This document shows positions 34,196 to 43,520 of a stretch of DNA of 49,262 nucleotides, one piece after another; within the stretch, counting starts at the first letter, position 1, and the number at the start of each line of letters is the position of its first letter. Origin of the DNA: Flavobacteriales bacterium UBA1993 (GTDB taxonomy: Bacteria > Bacteroidota > Bacteroidia > Flavobacteriales_G > Salibacteraceae); NCBI GenBank assembly GCA_002336485.1, contig DDCZ01000072.1, positions 47,073 to 96,334 of the forward strand, given 5' to 3'. The translations under genes were made by a program, and so were the position numbers. The notes under the pieces were generated by a model. That model saw only the letters and a list, made by a program, of their open reading frames with translations, had not been told where the DNA came from and made no database searches.

Positions 34196-34969
34196 TTATA
34201 GATTTATTGTCATCGTATACTTGTGATAGATCGAAGTCTCGATCTGCTGAACTATGTTGGCTGGCGACATGTATTGAACCGTCGTTTGATCCAAGCCTAG
34301 CGTATAATGCATCCCGATTTTCCCGAACGTCATTCCTAAACGGCCAACTAAATGTCCCCATCTAGAATAAGGCGCATATGTAGATCGGGCATCGCTGGCA
34401 TTTGTAATCCCCAAGGGCGCATAAATCATTGTGTAGCCAGCAGCCACATCAAAACCAATTGGCCAGACGTTCTCGTCGGTGGCGCTTCTTCCTAGGTTAT
34501 ATGCCAGAAACCCTCCAAGCTCTGCATGCCCCCAACCTAAAATTGAGTTACGTGTGCCGTATGATGTGCCGGAAATTGGTCCGTTGGCATCACTGGCATC
34601 ATAACTTAAACCGCTTCCTGTTCTTACATCGACGGCCGACAATCCTGCAGAAATTGGAATATTGAGCGATAAGGATTGTGAATGACCAAATTCTAAAAGC
34701 CTAAACTGAGGCTCGTAAGTGATTGTTGCCAAGCTATATACGTAAGTAAAGATAGGCTCAGGAAATGCAGTCGATGCGTTGAACTTGTAGGCCGTTCCTA
34801 ATTGAGGCGACCGCATGAAACTGGTGAAAAATGTCAAGCCGAGTTCAGCGTTAAAACTATTCTTAATGTACTTCGGATTGAAGAGGTAAATAGGTCCTTC
34901 ACTACTGCGACCTATGGTAGCAATAATGCAAAACATGACCAGCAAGGCCCCGAGTCTAATTTGTCTCAT
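34196..34969 (-). CDS. Outer-membrane barrel protein, operon with carboxylase
   Basis: 257 residues from ATG 34969; the frame stays open to a TTG at 34978. Signal peptide about 1-22, then a barrel of alternating hydrophobic strands (FNAELGLTFFTSFM, SLATITYEPQFRLLEF, GFDVAAGYTMIYAPLG, RLGMTFGKIGMHYTLGL). No family name recognised. It overlaps the preceding lipoprotein gene by 14 bp and precedes accC by 2 bp, an odd position for an envelope protein between sucC and accC. Confidence 0.75.
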   Translation of the reverse strand: MRQIRLGALLVMFCIIATIGRSSEGPIYLFNPKYIKNSFNAELGLTFFTSFMRSPQLGTAYKFNASTAFPEPIFTYVYSLATITYEPQFRLLEFGHSQSLSLNIPISAGLSAVDVRTGSGLSYDASDANGPISGTSYGTRNSILGWGHAELGGFLAYNLGRSATDENVWPIGFDVAAGYTMIYAPLGITNASDARSTYAPYSRWGHLVGRLGMTFGKIGMHYTLGLDQTTVQYMSPANIVQQIETSIYHKYTMTINL

Positions 34970-36128
34970 TTTGGGCAACTATTTGAGATAAAAAATCAAA
35001 CGTTTGATTGGTTTGCATGTCATAACCAATCAAGCCTTCTTGAGTCGCGAGATAAACTACATCAGCCTCTACATCATAGGCAACATCATTAATACTCAAG
35101 GCTGTATTATCTAAAAGACCAATTGCTAAAAGAGTTCGAACATCACATTTTCCTTTCGAGTGGTCGTACTCGATGATAAGGCCGGCGATATTATCCTCTG
35201 AAAACACATTAAAGATCTGTTGTTGATAGCAGTATGTTGATCGGCCGTTTGAGCCGATTACCTTCTGTATATTGAATACTTGATCATCCCCAACATCGCA
35301 GGTATTGGTGATTCGATAGCTTTTCAAAAGGCCAGAATTCAAGTTAAACGCGTATGAGTATTGAATGTCTGTTGAAACCACATAATCTTGATCAAATCCT
35401 ATCAATTCATTATCGAAAAATCGTCCATGATGAAATGAACTATATTCCAATACGCCGCCAGAAGGAACCAAACGCTCGTACGTTAGAAAAGATGGATTTG
35501 AATAGTCTACTTTAAAGATTTCGTTGCCTGCGATATAGAGATCATTCTTATCCTCAAAAATTGGTGTGGGGGTGTATTGCGTATTGAAGTTCGACTGCAT
35601 CCACATATCCGTCACATCGGAATCCCAAGCGTCATCGTCCCAAATTGAGAGTCGAATGTTATAGAAGTATTGCTGTTCAACTGAATTGTAAATCTGTTCG
35701 GAATAGTCGCAGCGCATCAACTCACCGTTTGGTGTAATGGTGTATCCAGGATATGTCAGGCTACCATTATTAAATATGTCTTGGAGAATAAACCGATAAC
35801 CGTTTGGCTTAATCACCATTACGTACGATAAGTTTACCCCATAAATTATCTGATCTGCACCGAGGTAGAACATCATTTGGTCAACGCGCATTTCATTGAA
35901 TTCAGACTGAGAGGTTGATTCCAGCACCGCCGTGAGACCATTTCCATAATCAACGTAGTATCCGTCTGCACCGCCCGTTAAGAGCGTTCCATCTTCAAAA
36001 ACTTCCGTTAGCTCGACGTTGTTGCGAAGCATCAATGGAAAAGAAGTTGGCTCCAAAACCTCGGTCTTTTGACAGGACCAAAACAAAAGAAAAATTAGTC
36101 CGATGTGTATGTAACGGCCACTACTCAT
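34956..36128 (-). CDS. Lipoprotein of unknown function, 390 aa
   Basis: 390 residues. A lipobox LFWSC (Cys19) marks a lipoprotein. The mature part reads like a beta-propeller-type repeat protein, with segments such as NGLTAVLEST, LIGFDQDYVVSTDIQ and YDVEADVVYLATQEGLIG, but no motif I can name. It overlaps the serine protease gene by 8 bp upstream and the barrel gene by 14 bp downstream, so the three are likely a module at the envelope. Function unknown. Confidence 0.78.
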   Translation of the reverse strand: MSSGRYIHIGLIFLLFWSCQKTEVLEPTSFPLMLRNNVELTEVFEDGTLLTGGADGYYVDYGNGLTAVLESTSQSEFNEMRVDQMMFYLGADQIIYGVNLSYVMVIKPNGYRFILQDIFNNGSLTYPGYTITPNGELMRCDYSEQIYNSVEQQYFYNIRLSIWDDDAWDSDVTDMWMQSNFNTQYTPTPIFEDKNDLYIAGNEIFKVDYSNPSFLTYERLVPSGGVLEYSSFHHGRFFDNELIGFDQDYVVSTDIQYSYAFNLNSGLLKSYRITNTCDVGDDQVFNIQKVIGSNGRSTYCYQQQIFNVFSEDNIAGLIIEYDHSKGKCDVRTLLAIGLLDNTALSINDVAYDVEADVVYLATQEGLIGYDMQTNQTFDFLSQIVAQNETN

Positions 36129-37587
36129 AGGTAAGTCCCAAAACAGAGTTTAGATACCGAGCGTCTATGGCAAAGCTTAGACCTTCCACACCGTCACCAA
36201 CCAATTTCATATTGATTATCCCGATAATTTCACCCTCATTATTGATGAGTGGAGAACCCGAACTTCCCGGGCTTATCTTGGTATCGGTTTGGATAAACTT
36301 CACCCCGTCAATATTACGCTTGGCGCTAATTATTCCCTTGCTCACTGATTGACTTAACTCTGTATCACCCGGCGCACCAATAACGTACACCTCTTCGCCC
36401 TCTCTGGCCAAGTCTGAGTTTGAAATAATAGGCAAGGCTGTTAATCCACTCGCACGCACCTTCAACAAGGATAGGTCGTGTTTTTCTGAAGATGAAATTA
36501 GATCTGCCGGCAACGTCATACCATTCGAGAATTGGATATCTATCAGCTTCGCTCCATTTGTAACATGTTCGTTTGTGACAATGTATCCATTGCTAGATAC
36601 AACAACACCACTTCCATGGCCTTGATTCTGATCAATCAGTACTGTGACCGATGACTTCATGGCCATTTCAATCAAGTCGCTAAAGTCTTCAACCTCCTCT
36701 AAACGAACCCTTTGGATCGAGACTTTATCTGAAGCCTCTTCCTCAGCCGTTAAGCTATCGCTTTCAATTATTTCAGCAATTTGGTCGGCATCAATGCCCT
36801 GAATCGCCTCTATAAATGCTTTATCCTCGCCTAAAAAGATGTAGAAATTGTCTAAAACTCCATTATAAAACTGTTCAGAAATAAGGTGAGATTGAAAAGT
36901 GTATTCACTCTCCACATCACGCTTCAGGATAATTTCTTGGTTATGTCGATCATAGACCTGCCAGTTAATCACAATATCAGATGTATACGACCCCGAATAT
37001 CCACTACCTGAATTTCGTTTAAGTCCAAACTCCTCCACCCTTCCAGCAATTAAAATATCTGCGATTTTAGGTTTAGAGGTACCCACATTAAATAGGTCAT
37101 CGCTATGGGATTGAAGCGTAGACAAGCCCACATCGGCAATAGCTCGATGCATCTTACTTTGCTTCATACTTAGATTGATTTCCTCATCGTATCTGTACTT
37201 CCAGCGGGTATTTGCTCCAACGTCTGTTGAATACTCAATTCCAGATACAATTTTCTCTACTTCTACCACCAAATTTGGCGGATCCTCGAGTTTAGGCAAG
37301 TATCGCTCTAAATCACAACGGATTGTTTCGTTCTTCGACTCACCTTCATTAAACGTGAATGTTTGCTCAACATATCCATTGCAAGAAATGACCGCCGTGT
37401 GTTCAACAATGCCTTTTCTTTCATTAAATCCCATCACGATTTTCTGGCCGTTTGCTAGCCCCATATCCTCGCCGTCATAGGTCAATTTGGCCCGATCAGC
37501 TGGCGATGCAGCGAACTTAACTCGAATAGTTTGAGAAATTACACCCAGACTAAACGACAGAAAAATGATGGAAAAAACGACCCGCAT
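36121..37587 (-). CDS. Trypsin-like (S1C/DegP-type) serine protease with N-terminal extension
   Basis: 488 residues from ATG 37587; a TTG at 37596 is the open limit. Signal peptide (MRVVFSIIFLSFSLGVISQ). The protease domain is at about 305-485: His in GYIVTNEHVTNG, Asp in EKHDLSLLKV, and Ser in SPGSSGSPLIN. The oxyanion loop reads GSSGSPL rather than the GNSGGPL common in DegP, yet the triad is complete. Residues about 20-290 hold two beta-rich domains that I cannot name. No PDZ domain is visible. It overlaps the lipoprotein start by 8 bp and begins 1 bp after the sucC stop, so it is co-transcribed with them. Confidence 0.85.
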   Translation of the reverse strand: MRVVFSIIFLSFSLGVISQTIRVKFAASPADRAKLTYDGEDMGLANGQKIVMGFNERKGIVEHTAVISCNGYVEQTFTFNEGESKNETIRCDLERYLPKLEDPPNLVVEVEKIVSGIEYSTDVGANTRWKYRYDEEINLSMKQSKMHRAIADVGLSTLQSHSDDLFNVGTSKPKIADILIAGRVEEFGLKRNSGSGYSGSYTSDIVINWQVYDRHNQEIILKRDVESEYTFQSHLISEQFYNGVLDNFYIFLGEDKAFIEAIQGIDADQIAEIIESDSLTAEEEASDKVSIQRVRLEEVEDFSDLIEMAMKSSVTVLIDQNQGHGSGVVVSSNGYIVTNEHVTNGAKLIDIQFSNGMTLPADLISSSEKHDLSLLKVRASGLTALPIISNSDLAREGEEVYVIGAPGDTELSQSVSKGIISAKRNIDGVKFIQTDTKISPGSSGSPLINNEGEIIGIINMKLVGDGVEGLSFAIDARYLNSVLGLTYE

Positions 37588-37588
37588 T

Positions 37589-38800
37589 CTAGGCAAGAAC
37601 CTCTTTAACCCGATCGGCTGCTTCTTGAAGCTGAATCGCAGACTGAACTTTTAATCCAGAATTGTCAATGATTTCTTTCGCTTCAGTAGCGTTGGTTCCT
37701 TGTAAGCGAACGATAATTGGAACAGGAATTTCACCAATGTTCTTATAGGCATCGACCACTCCTTGAGCAACTCTATCACAACGAACGATGCCTCCAAAAA
37801 TGTTGATCAAAATTGCCTTAACGTTCGGATCTTGAAGAATGATTCTAAAAGCATTTTCAACGCGCTCTGCATTAGCCGTTCCTCCAACGTCGAGGAAGTT
37901 TGCGGGCTCGCCACCACTAAGCTTAATCATATCCATTGTAGCCATTGCAAGTCCAGCACCGTTAACCATACAGCCAACGTTTCCATCAAGCTTCACATAG
38001 TTTAAGCTAAACTTAGCTGCTTCAACCTCGGTTGGATCTTCCTCTGATGTGTCGCGTAATTCTGCATAATCCTTATGACGAAACAGGCTATTATCATCTA
38101 AGGATACCTTGGAGTCAACGGCCATAATCTTGTTATCGCTCGTCTTTAGCACAGGATTGATTTCGAACATTTCTGCGTCACAACCTTCATATGCCTTATA
38201 AAGTGAACCTACGAATTTGGTCATGTCTTTAAATGCTGCACCAGAAAGTCCTAGGTTATAGGCAATCTTCCGCGCCTGAAACGGCATCAATCCAACTTTA
38301 GGATCAATTTCTTCTTTAAAAATTAGGTGTGGCGTTTCCTCAGCAACTTTCTCTATGTCCATGCCGCCTTCTGTGCTGTACATGATCATATTTCTACCTG
38401 TGCTTCTGTTTAACAAAACGCCCATGTAATACTCCTCCGTTTCAGATTCCCCTGGATAATAGACATCCTGAGCAATTAGAATCTTGTTTACTTGCTTTCC
38501 AGCCTCACCTGTTTGAAGGGTGACCAATACATTTCCTAATATGTTTTCGGCAATGGTTCTTACATCGTCGATGGATTTCGCTAAGGCAACACCTCGCTGC
38601 TCTGTACCAACGATTTTTCCTTTGCCTCGACCACCGGCGTGTATCTGAGCTTTGATAACCCACCAACCAGTTCCAGTCTCTTCCTGTAATTTTTTTGCCG
38701 CTTCAACCGCCTCATCGGCTGACGTTGCTACAAGGCCTTCTTGAATTTTGACTCCAAATGTTTTTAAAATGGATTTGCTTTGGTATTCGTGTAAATTCAT
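37589..38800 (-). CDS. sucC: Succinate-CoA ligase beta subunit SucC
   Basis: 403 residues, close to the 388 of E. coli SucC. ATP-grasp core: LHEYQSKSILKTFGV at the start, KAQIHAGGRGKGK, then MDIEKVAE, and the nucleotide/ligand signature GAGLAMATMDMIKLSGGEPA and NIFGGIVRCDRVAQGV near 330. It makes succinate and ATP from succinyl-CoA in the TCA cycle. No sucD is adjacent, so the alpha subunit is elsewhere. It has its own promoter. The serine protease gene begins 1 bp after its stop. Confidence 0.96.
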   Translation of the reverse strand: MNLHEYQSKSILKTFGVKIQEGLVATSADEAVEAAKKLQEETGTGWWVIKAQIHAGGRGKGKIVGTEQRGVALAKSIDDVRTIAENILGNVLVTLQTGEAGKQVNKILIAQDVYYPGESETEEYYMGVLLNRSTGRNMIMYSTEGGMDIEKVAEETPHLIFKEEIDPKVGLMPFQARKIAYNLGLSGAAFKDMTKFVGSLYKAYEGCDAEMFEINPVLKTSDNKIMAVDSKVSLDDNSLFRHKDYAELRDTSEEDPTEVEAAKFSLNYVKLDGNVGCMVNGAGLAMATMDMIKLSGGEPANFLDVGGTANAERVENAFRIILQDPNVKAILINIFGGIVRCDRVAQGVVDAYKNIGEIPVPIIVRLQGTNATEAKEIIDNSGLKVQSAIQLQEAADRVKEVLA

Positions 38801-38829
38801 TACCCTTTTGTTGTGTTTTTATTGATTTT

Positions 38830-38865
38830 CAAATGTAGGTCTTCACTTCAGAGATGCAAGTCAAA
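38830..38865 (-). promoter_or_regulatory. sucC promoter
   Basis: On the minus strand TTTG (rc 38862-38865) and TTG (rc 38857-38859), then 19 bp, then TACATTTG (rc 38830-38837), a perfect TAnnTTTG match. The ATG is 30 bp downstream. Confidence 0.68.
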
Positions 38866-38867
38866 TT

Positions 38868-39671
38868 CTAAGGCAACATCGCCTTAAAATCGTCATAGGA
38901 ATCTGGAGCAAAATATTCAACATCACAGCCTATTTCAAGCGCCTTAGCTTGAATATCTTCAACCCTGTTTTCTGGATTCGGATGCGTGCTTAAAAATTCT
39001 GGACCTCCAGATGTAAGTCCAGCCGAGTCTAGCTTTTGAAAGAAAATGGCCGCACCATCACATCTATAACTGGTGCCCGCGAGGTAATCGACCGAATACG
39101 AGTCCGCTTCCGACTCGTCGCCTCTACTAAACTTCAAAGAAGCTCCTGTACCCGCAATTTGTGCTAAAATCGCCTCCGTAGCGCTGGGATCTTCGCCCAA
39201 AGCTGCAGATAACAACCACTGAACACCTGAATTTTGAATCATCTGTTTCACAGAGTGTCGTCTATCGGCGTGGGCTATTTCGTGTCCCATTACACCCATT
39301 AGATCATCTTCTTCTTCTAAAAAATTAATCAAGCCTGTGTAGAAATACATCTTACCACCAGGTGCGGCAAACGCATTTAAAACATCGGCATCAATGATGT
39401 GTACTTTGTAGTCAAATTGATCGCTATAATCTAGGTTTCCAGAAGCAACCAATTCGTCGCACATGCCTTGCAAGTAGGCTATCGCATCTCCATGCTCTGC
39501 TTCGCTTAACAATGGATACTCCTCTGGATTCGCTAATATCTCATCGTGTAGTTGGTTACCCAAGGTAACATCCTCACTTGGTGAAAAAACCAAATCGATT
39601 GGTTTTGGCGCCTCGCTGCAGCCTGCAGTTATCAAAAGAGCGCCAATTAGAAAAGATCCAACTTTATTCAT
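38868..39671 (-). CDS. M48-family metalloprotease lipoprotein
   Basis: 267 residues. Lipobox ITAGC (Cys18) marks a lipoprotein. The zinc site is HEIAH (His130, Glu131, His134) with Glu in DESEADSYSVDY (about 189) as third ligand, typical of M48 Ste24/BepA-like peptidases. LNAFAAPGGKMYFYTGLIN is the family substrate-loop signature. It likely acts in periplasmic quality control of outer-membrane proteins. The gene is 67 bp ahead of sucC on the same strand and divergent from the membrane protein at 39777. Confidence 0.94.
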   Translation of the reverse strand: MNKVGSFLIGALLITAGCSEAPKPIDLVFSPSEDVTLGNQLHDEILANPEEYPLLSEAEHGDAIAYLQGMCDELVASGNLDYSDQFDYKVHIIDADVLNAFAAPGGKMYFYTGLINFLEEEDDLMGVMGHEIAHADRRHSVKQMIQNSGVQWLLSAALGEDPSATEAILAQIAGTGASLKFSRGDESEADSYSVDYLAGTSYRCDGAAIFFQKLDSAGLTSGGPEFLSTHPNPENRVEDIQAKALEIGCDVEYFAPDSYDDFKAMLP

Positions 39672-39776
39672 TTTGCAGTTTTGTTAGACGCGAAGATGCA
39701 AAACTCAATCTTTGTATTTGCGATGATTTTTAATCCAATTCACATTCATCAAAAACAAGCCGTTTCTTTGTCCTAA

Positions 39777-41855
39777 ATGAAATTGATCCATTGGATTTAT
39801 TGTGTCCTGATAAGTGTTGGACATTTCGCGTACACTGTTTTTTTTCCAAGCATCTTGAATGGTGAGCGCTACATTGGACAAGGTCAATCGATTCTTGAGC
39901 CAAGCTATATACATGCATTTTTTCTAAGTCGAGTTAAGTTTGGTGAGTTCGCGCGGCGGCCTATAACCACTTGGCTCATTCAATTTTTTGAGTCCGTTGG
40001 ACTCTCGTTGGATATGGCTTTTACACTGGTACTGTATATCGGGCTCACCCTAGCATTTGTTCTGTTATTTAAGTTGGCTCTAGAACTAAAGCAAACCGCA
40101 CGAGCAGCGACCCTCTCCGTTGTATTATTTGCCAGTTCATTTTGGGTTTTGCACGCCTTTTTCGCAGAGATCTATGCGTATGATGAACCTTGGCAGTATG
40201 TCTTCCTTTTTGCCTCTCTGATCTTTTTGGTTCGAAAGAACACCCTGATTTTTAGCATTTGGTTCTTTCTTGCACTTATAGCCCGAGAATCGAGCATTTT
40301 GCTACTTCCAAGCATTTTTTTGTTTTTCATTTTGGAGGAACCAATCTTTTCAAAGCGCAACATGGCTCAGCTGCTCAAAGTTGGTTGGCCGGTCTTGGCC
40401 TATGGACTCTTTCTCTATTTCCTTATCGACAATTTAGGTTTGGAAGAGAAGTCAAGCTCATACATGCGTGATGTTCGATTCAATCACCTTCTCTATTCTT
40501 TTGAGCAAGCAGATATTGGAATCGACACATTGACATCATTTATTATGTCGATTGCAATGCCAGTCTCCCTGCTTTTTGCAAGGCATAAAATGAAAGTCAA
40601 TGCCAAACTCGACCAACCTTGGATTTATGCGTTCCTCTTTGGCTTTGGAATAAATGCCTTCATCACATTTGCCTTCACAATGGGGCGAGAGACCAGAATC
40701 TTCGCCCAACCTGTAGTTTTCGTTCTGCCATTCCTTGGTGGTTACATGCTTTCCTTATTCAAGACAAGGCGAATTCCTTTCCAAAATGCATTTGTATCGC
40801 TCACTGCTCTCTTAAAGTGGGCAGGAATAGCATCCTTGGTTTGGTCAACCACCTTTGCCATCAGCCTTTTTGCGTACGAACTGTATTGGCCAACAGACAC
40901 CAAGTTCTTTACTGGATTTCAGCACTATGTCTATTTGCAATTAGCGCTCTCATTCATCCTAATAGCTTCTCTTACTTTAAAGGAAAACCACAGCGTTTCA
41001 ATCAAGTATAAGTATGTTCCCTTCGCGCTTTTGTTGCTTCCCGTGTTTCTCTTCTTTGGAAACCAACATGGTTATAGAGGTGTAAGTGCTTTTGATTCGG
41101 CGTTGGTTGAAGTAGAGAAAATTGATTCGGCGAATAACCGCGTGCACTATGTTGTAACAAGCACGACCATGCCCAATGTTGCCGAAAATTACTTTCACTC
41201 ATCCGATGTGCCAAACATTGCTGGAGATTTCAACTTCCAGCTCCCGGTGAAGCAATTTTTATATAGAACAGATCAGTTTGTGGATCAGAACATTGCTTAC
41301 ATAGAAGAACATCGACCTGTACATTTTCCATTCAGATATATCCTTTCTGGTTATGGAAGATTGACATCGCATCAATTTGGAATGCACAAAGGGCTTATTG
41401 TACATACAGATCAGGCTGCCAGCATTGAAGACAACACCTATGTGATTAACCAGGAATGGGATGGGTTTTCTGAAAAATCGGGAACCAATATAATGTCTGA
41501 AAGAAAGGTTTCGGATGAGTATAGCCTAGCCATTAAAGGTTCGATGCAAGATTTTGGAATCGATTCCTTGATCTCCTTCGCTGCGAAAGTTGATTTTAAA
41601 GCAAGCATGGGGAGCAAGGCAGCCATTGTAGTGACCATCAGTAAAGAGGACGAAAACCTGTATTGGGAGCACGAATTTTTGAATTTATACCTTATCCGCC
41701 CCTCCGATTGGAATACGGCATATAAGGCGCGCAAGTTTCCCGCTATAGTTGACACCAACACGGAAATCGCTTTTTATGTATGGAACCCCGATAAGGACGA
41801 TTTGGTACTGAAAAACCTGGAGATAACCCTTAATTCAGAGTTGGTTCTAGACTAG
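39777..41855 (+). CDS. Large multi-pass membrane protein (GT39/oligosaccharyltransferase-like shape)
   Basis: 692 residues. About eleven or twelve membrane helices in the first 430 residues, then a soluble C-terminal domain of about 260. The layout resembles Dol-P-Man/GT39-type glycosyltransferases, but no clear acidic catalytic loop motif is visible, so I leave it as unknown. A helix-loop with ILNGERYIGQGQSI near residue 30 could hold substrate. The stop shares CTAG with the convergent gene. It is divergent from the M48 lipoprotein gene; no obvious partner enzymes nearby. Confidence 0.7.
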   Translation: MKLIHWIYCVLISVGHFAYTVFFPSILNGERYIGQGQSILEPSYIHAFFLSRVKFGEFARRPITTWLIQFFESVGLSLDMAFTLVLYIGLTLAFVLLFKLALELKQTARAATLSVVLFASSFWVLHAFFAEIYAYDEPWQYVFLFASLIFLVRKNTLIFSIWFFLALIARESSILLLPSIFLFFILEEPIFSKRNMAQLLKVGWPVLAYGLFLYFLIDNLGLEEKSSSYMRDVRFNHLLYSFEQADIGIDTLTSFIMSIAMPVSLLFARHKMKVNAKLDQPWIYAFLFGFGINAFITFAFTMGRETRIFAQPVVFVLPFLGGYMLSLFKTRRIPFQNAFVSLTALLKWAGIASLVWSTTFAISLFAYELYWPTDTKFFTGFQHYVYLQLALSFILIASLTLKENHSVSIKYKYVPFALLLLPVFLFFGNQHGYRGVSAFDSALVEVEKIDSANNRVHYVVTSTTMPNVAENYFHSSDVPNIAGDFNFQLPVKQFLYRTDQFVDQNIAYIEEHRPVHFPFRYILSGYGRLTSHQFGMHKGLIVHTDQAASIEDNTYVINQEWDGFSEKSGTNIMSERKVSDEYSLAIKGSMQDFGIDSLISFAAKVDFKASMGSKAAIVVTISKEDENLYWEHEFLNLYLIRPSDWNTAYKARKFPAIVDTNTEIAFYVWNPDKDDLVLKNLEITLNSELVLD

Positions 41856-42304
41856 TCCTTCTTGCCGAATTTATTTAGATGCGCCGTCAGTACTGGCAAC
41901 ATAAAAATTTGGAAAAGACTAGAATCAGCATGGAAAACACGGTTATATAAATCTGCAATATCCTTGCTGAATCTTTCGGTGAAAAGTGGTCCTATCTGGG
42001 TTAGAATCTCCAATGCCTCAGATATTTTCGCCTGAATCAGTTCTTCTTTCTCCTCCAATGTACCCGTTAGTGTACTTGAATAGGCATCAAATAGTGATTC
42101 GAAATTAGCGTCTAGGTGCTTGTAAATTGGCATCAAGTAAGCCTCAGTACTGAAACTTCGAACATGAGTTTGCTTAATCGCCTCGGCTTTCTCACTCTCG
42201 TCAATCACACCGTCGTTGTGAACTGCTGCATAGATTGTAGTCCAGACTATCGCGTCACCACATTTTCTTAACTCCTCATCCGTGTATTCGTATGCTTCTA
42301 CCAT
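41852..42304 (-). CDS. TerB-like small helical protein
   Basis: 150 residues from ATG 42304; a TTG at 42325 is the open limit. The pattern TTIYAAVHNDGVIDESEKAEAI is the acidic loop of the TerB-like helical bundle, given in pieces. No signal peptide. It may bind metal via the ND-D-E cluster; function unknown. It shares CTAG with the convergent stop of the membrane protein and precedes a 79-bp gap to the msrA stop. Confidence 0.65.
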   Translation of the reverse strand: MVEAYEYTDEELRKCGDAIVWTTIYAAVHNDGVIDESEKAEAIKQTHVRSFSTEAYLMPIYKHLDANFESLFDAYSSTLTGTLEEKEELIQAKISEALEILTQIGPLFTERFSKDIADLYNRVFHADSSLFQIFMLPVLTAHLNKFGKKD

Positions 42305-42383
42305 GGCATTGTTTATTTGGTGCAAAGGTGAAATTTTTGACCAAATTTTAAAGGCTTAAAAAACAATTTATCACCAGCCTAAA

Positions 42384-43043
42384 TCATTTCAATTTTTCGG
42401 CGAAAGCCTTTCTGAATTTCTCCACTTTAGGCTGAATTACATAAGTGCAATACCCCTGAGATCCATTGTTGCTGTAATAGTTTTGGTGATATTCTTCGGC
42501 TTCCGAATAATTCTCAAATGGCTCTATGGTGGTTACTATATCTGAAGGATATGCGCCCGAGTCATTTATTTTTTTCTTGTAAAACTCCGCTTTTTCCTTT
42601 TGTTCTGTATTGTGATAAAAGACAGCCGAACGATATTGGGTTCCAACGTCGTTTCCCTGTTGATTTAAAGTGGTAGGGTCGTGTGTCTTCCAAAATATCT
42701 CAAGCAATTCTTCAAACTTGATTACGCTGGGGTCATAGATTAACTGCGCCACCTCCGCGCATCCAGTTTTTCCGGTACAAACTTCTTTATATGTTGGGTT
42801 TGTAACAAAGCCTCCTGCGTAGCCAGATTTCACGCTATGCACACCTTTCACTTCTTGAAAAACTGCCTCAACGCACCAAAAACATCCAGCGCCAAATGTG
42901 GCGGTATCTAAATTTTCGTTGTTTGCCATACTATCCTGATCTACGTATACTTTATCAGCGCTAGCCTTGGATCCGCACGAAATGCAAAAGCCGAGAATGA
43001 TTAATAGCGCCGTTGATTTGATTAGTCTTTTCATGTCATTCAT
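42384..43043 (-). CDS. msrA: Peptide methionine-S-sulfoxide reductase MsrA, lipoprotein form
   Basis: 219 residues (ATG 43043; a second ATG at 43034). A lipobox ILGFCISCG places it in the envelope. The catalytic motif FGAGCFWCVEAVF holds the nucleophile Cys, and HDPTTLNQQGNDVGTQYRS, EKAEFYKKKI and the second Cys-bearing SQGYC near the end support MsrA. It repairs oxidised methionine-S in exported proteins with thioredoxin-like reduction. The YciI-like gene lies 32 bp upstream on the same strand. Confidence 0.95.
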   Translation of the reverse strand: MNDMKRLIKSTALLIILGFCISCGSKASADKVYVDQDSMANNENLDTATFGAGCFWCVEAVFQEVKGVHSVKSGYAGGFVTNPTYKEVCTGKTGCAEVAQLIYDPSVIKFEELLEIFWKTHDPTTLNQQGNDVGTQYRSAVFYHNTEQKEKAEFYKKKINDSGAYPSDIVTTIEPFENYSEAEEYHQNYYSNNGSQGYCTYVIQPKVEKFRKAFAEKLK

Positions 43044-43075
43044 CTAACAACTGAGAAGAACCAAATGTTCGCGCC

Positions 43076-43408
43076 TTACCCGCGCTCATTTATCAATTGA
43101 CGCAGCTCAACTTTTCCATCAAATTCGAAAATCGGGCAATCATTGGTCAGCTCCGTAGCATGATCTATGTCTTTACATTCAATGATTAAGTAGCCTGTAA
43201 CACCTTCCTGAAGCCCACAGTCTGCTTCCTGCATTCCGTCTTTGGTGATAATTACACCCATATCCTGCATTGGTAGACCATCAATTAGCACGCCTTCTGC
43301 CTCAAGATGATCCATCCATGAATCCCAAGATTGTTCATGATTATCTAGTTGTTCATCCGTGGCTTCATTTGTTTTTCCACCTCGAAAGAGAAGTATAAAT
43401 TCTTGCAT
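43076..43408 (-). CDS. YciI/DGPF-family protein
   Basis: 110 residues from ATG 43408 (MQEFILLFRGG); the open frame runs to 43498 but without a better start. YciI-like alpha-beta fold: the LLFRGG start, HLEAEGVLIDG with Gly, VIITKDGM, and YLIIECKDIDHATEL as the hinge. Members are small cytosolic proteins linked to sigma-factor or degradative operons; function unproven. It is co-directional with msrA (32 bp gap) and divergent from the PhoD-like gene. Confidence 0.85.
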   Translation of the reverse strand: MQEFILLFRGGKTNEATDEQLDNHEQSWDSWMDHLEAEGVLIDGLPMQDMGVIITKDGMQEADCGLQEGVTGYLIIECKDIDHATELTNDCPIFEFDGKVELRQLINERG

Positions 43409-43520
43409 GTCTAATATTTTGTTCAAAGCTAACATCTCCACTTGTCTCCATCTTCCTCTATCAAAAAAAGTTTCACCATTTTCTTCCGATCCACACATGG
43501 TTCCATTATCATTGATCTTG

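Noticed and set aside
34194..34361. 56-codon N-terminal extension of the biotin carboxylase
   Set aside because: It is the out-of-frame overlap with the upstream barrel gene; all AccC proteins start at MKKVLIANRGEIA.
43359..43520. 54-codon extension of the PhoD-like gene
   Set aside because: It is antisense to the YciI-like gene and precedes a clear signal peptide starting at 43521.
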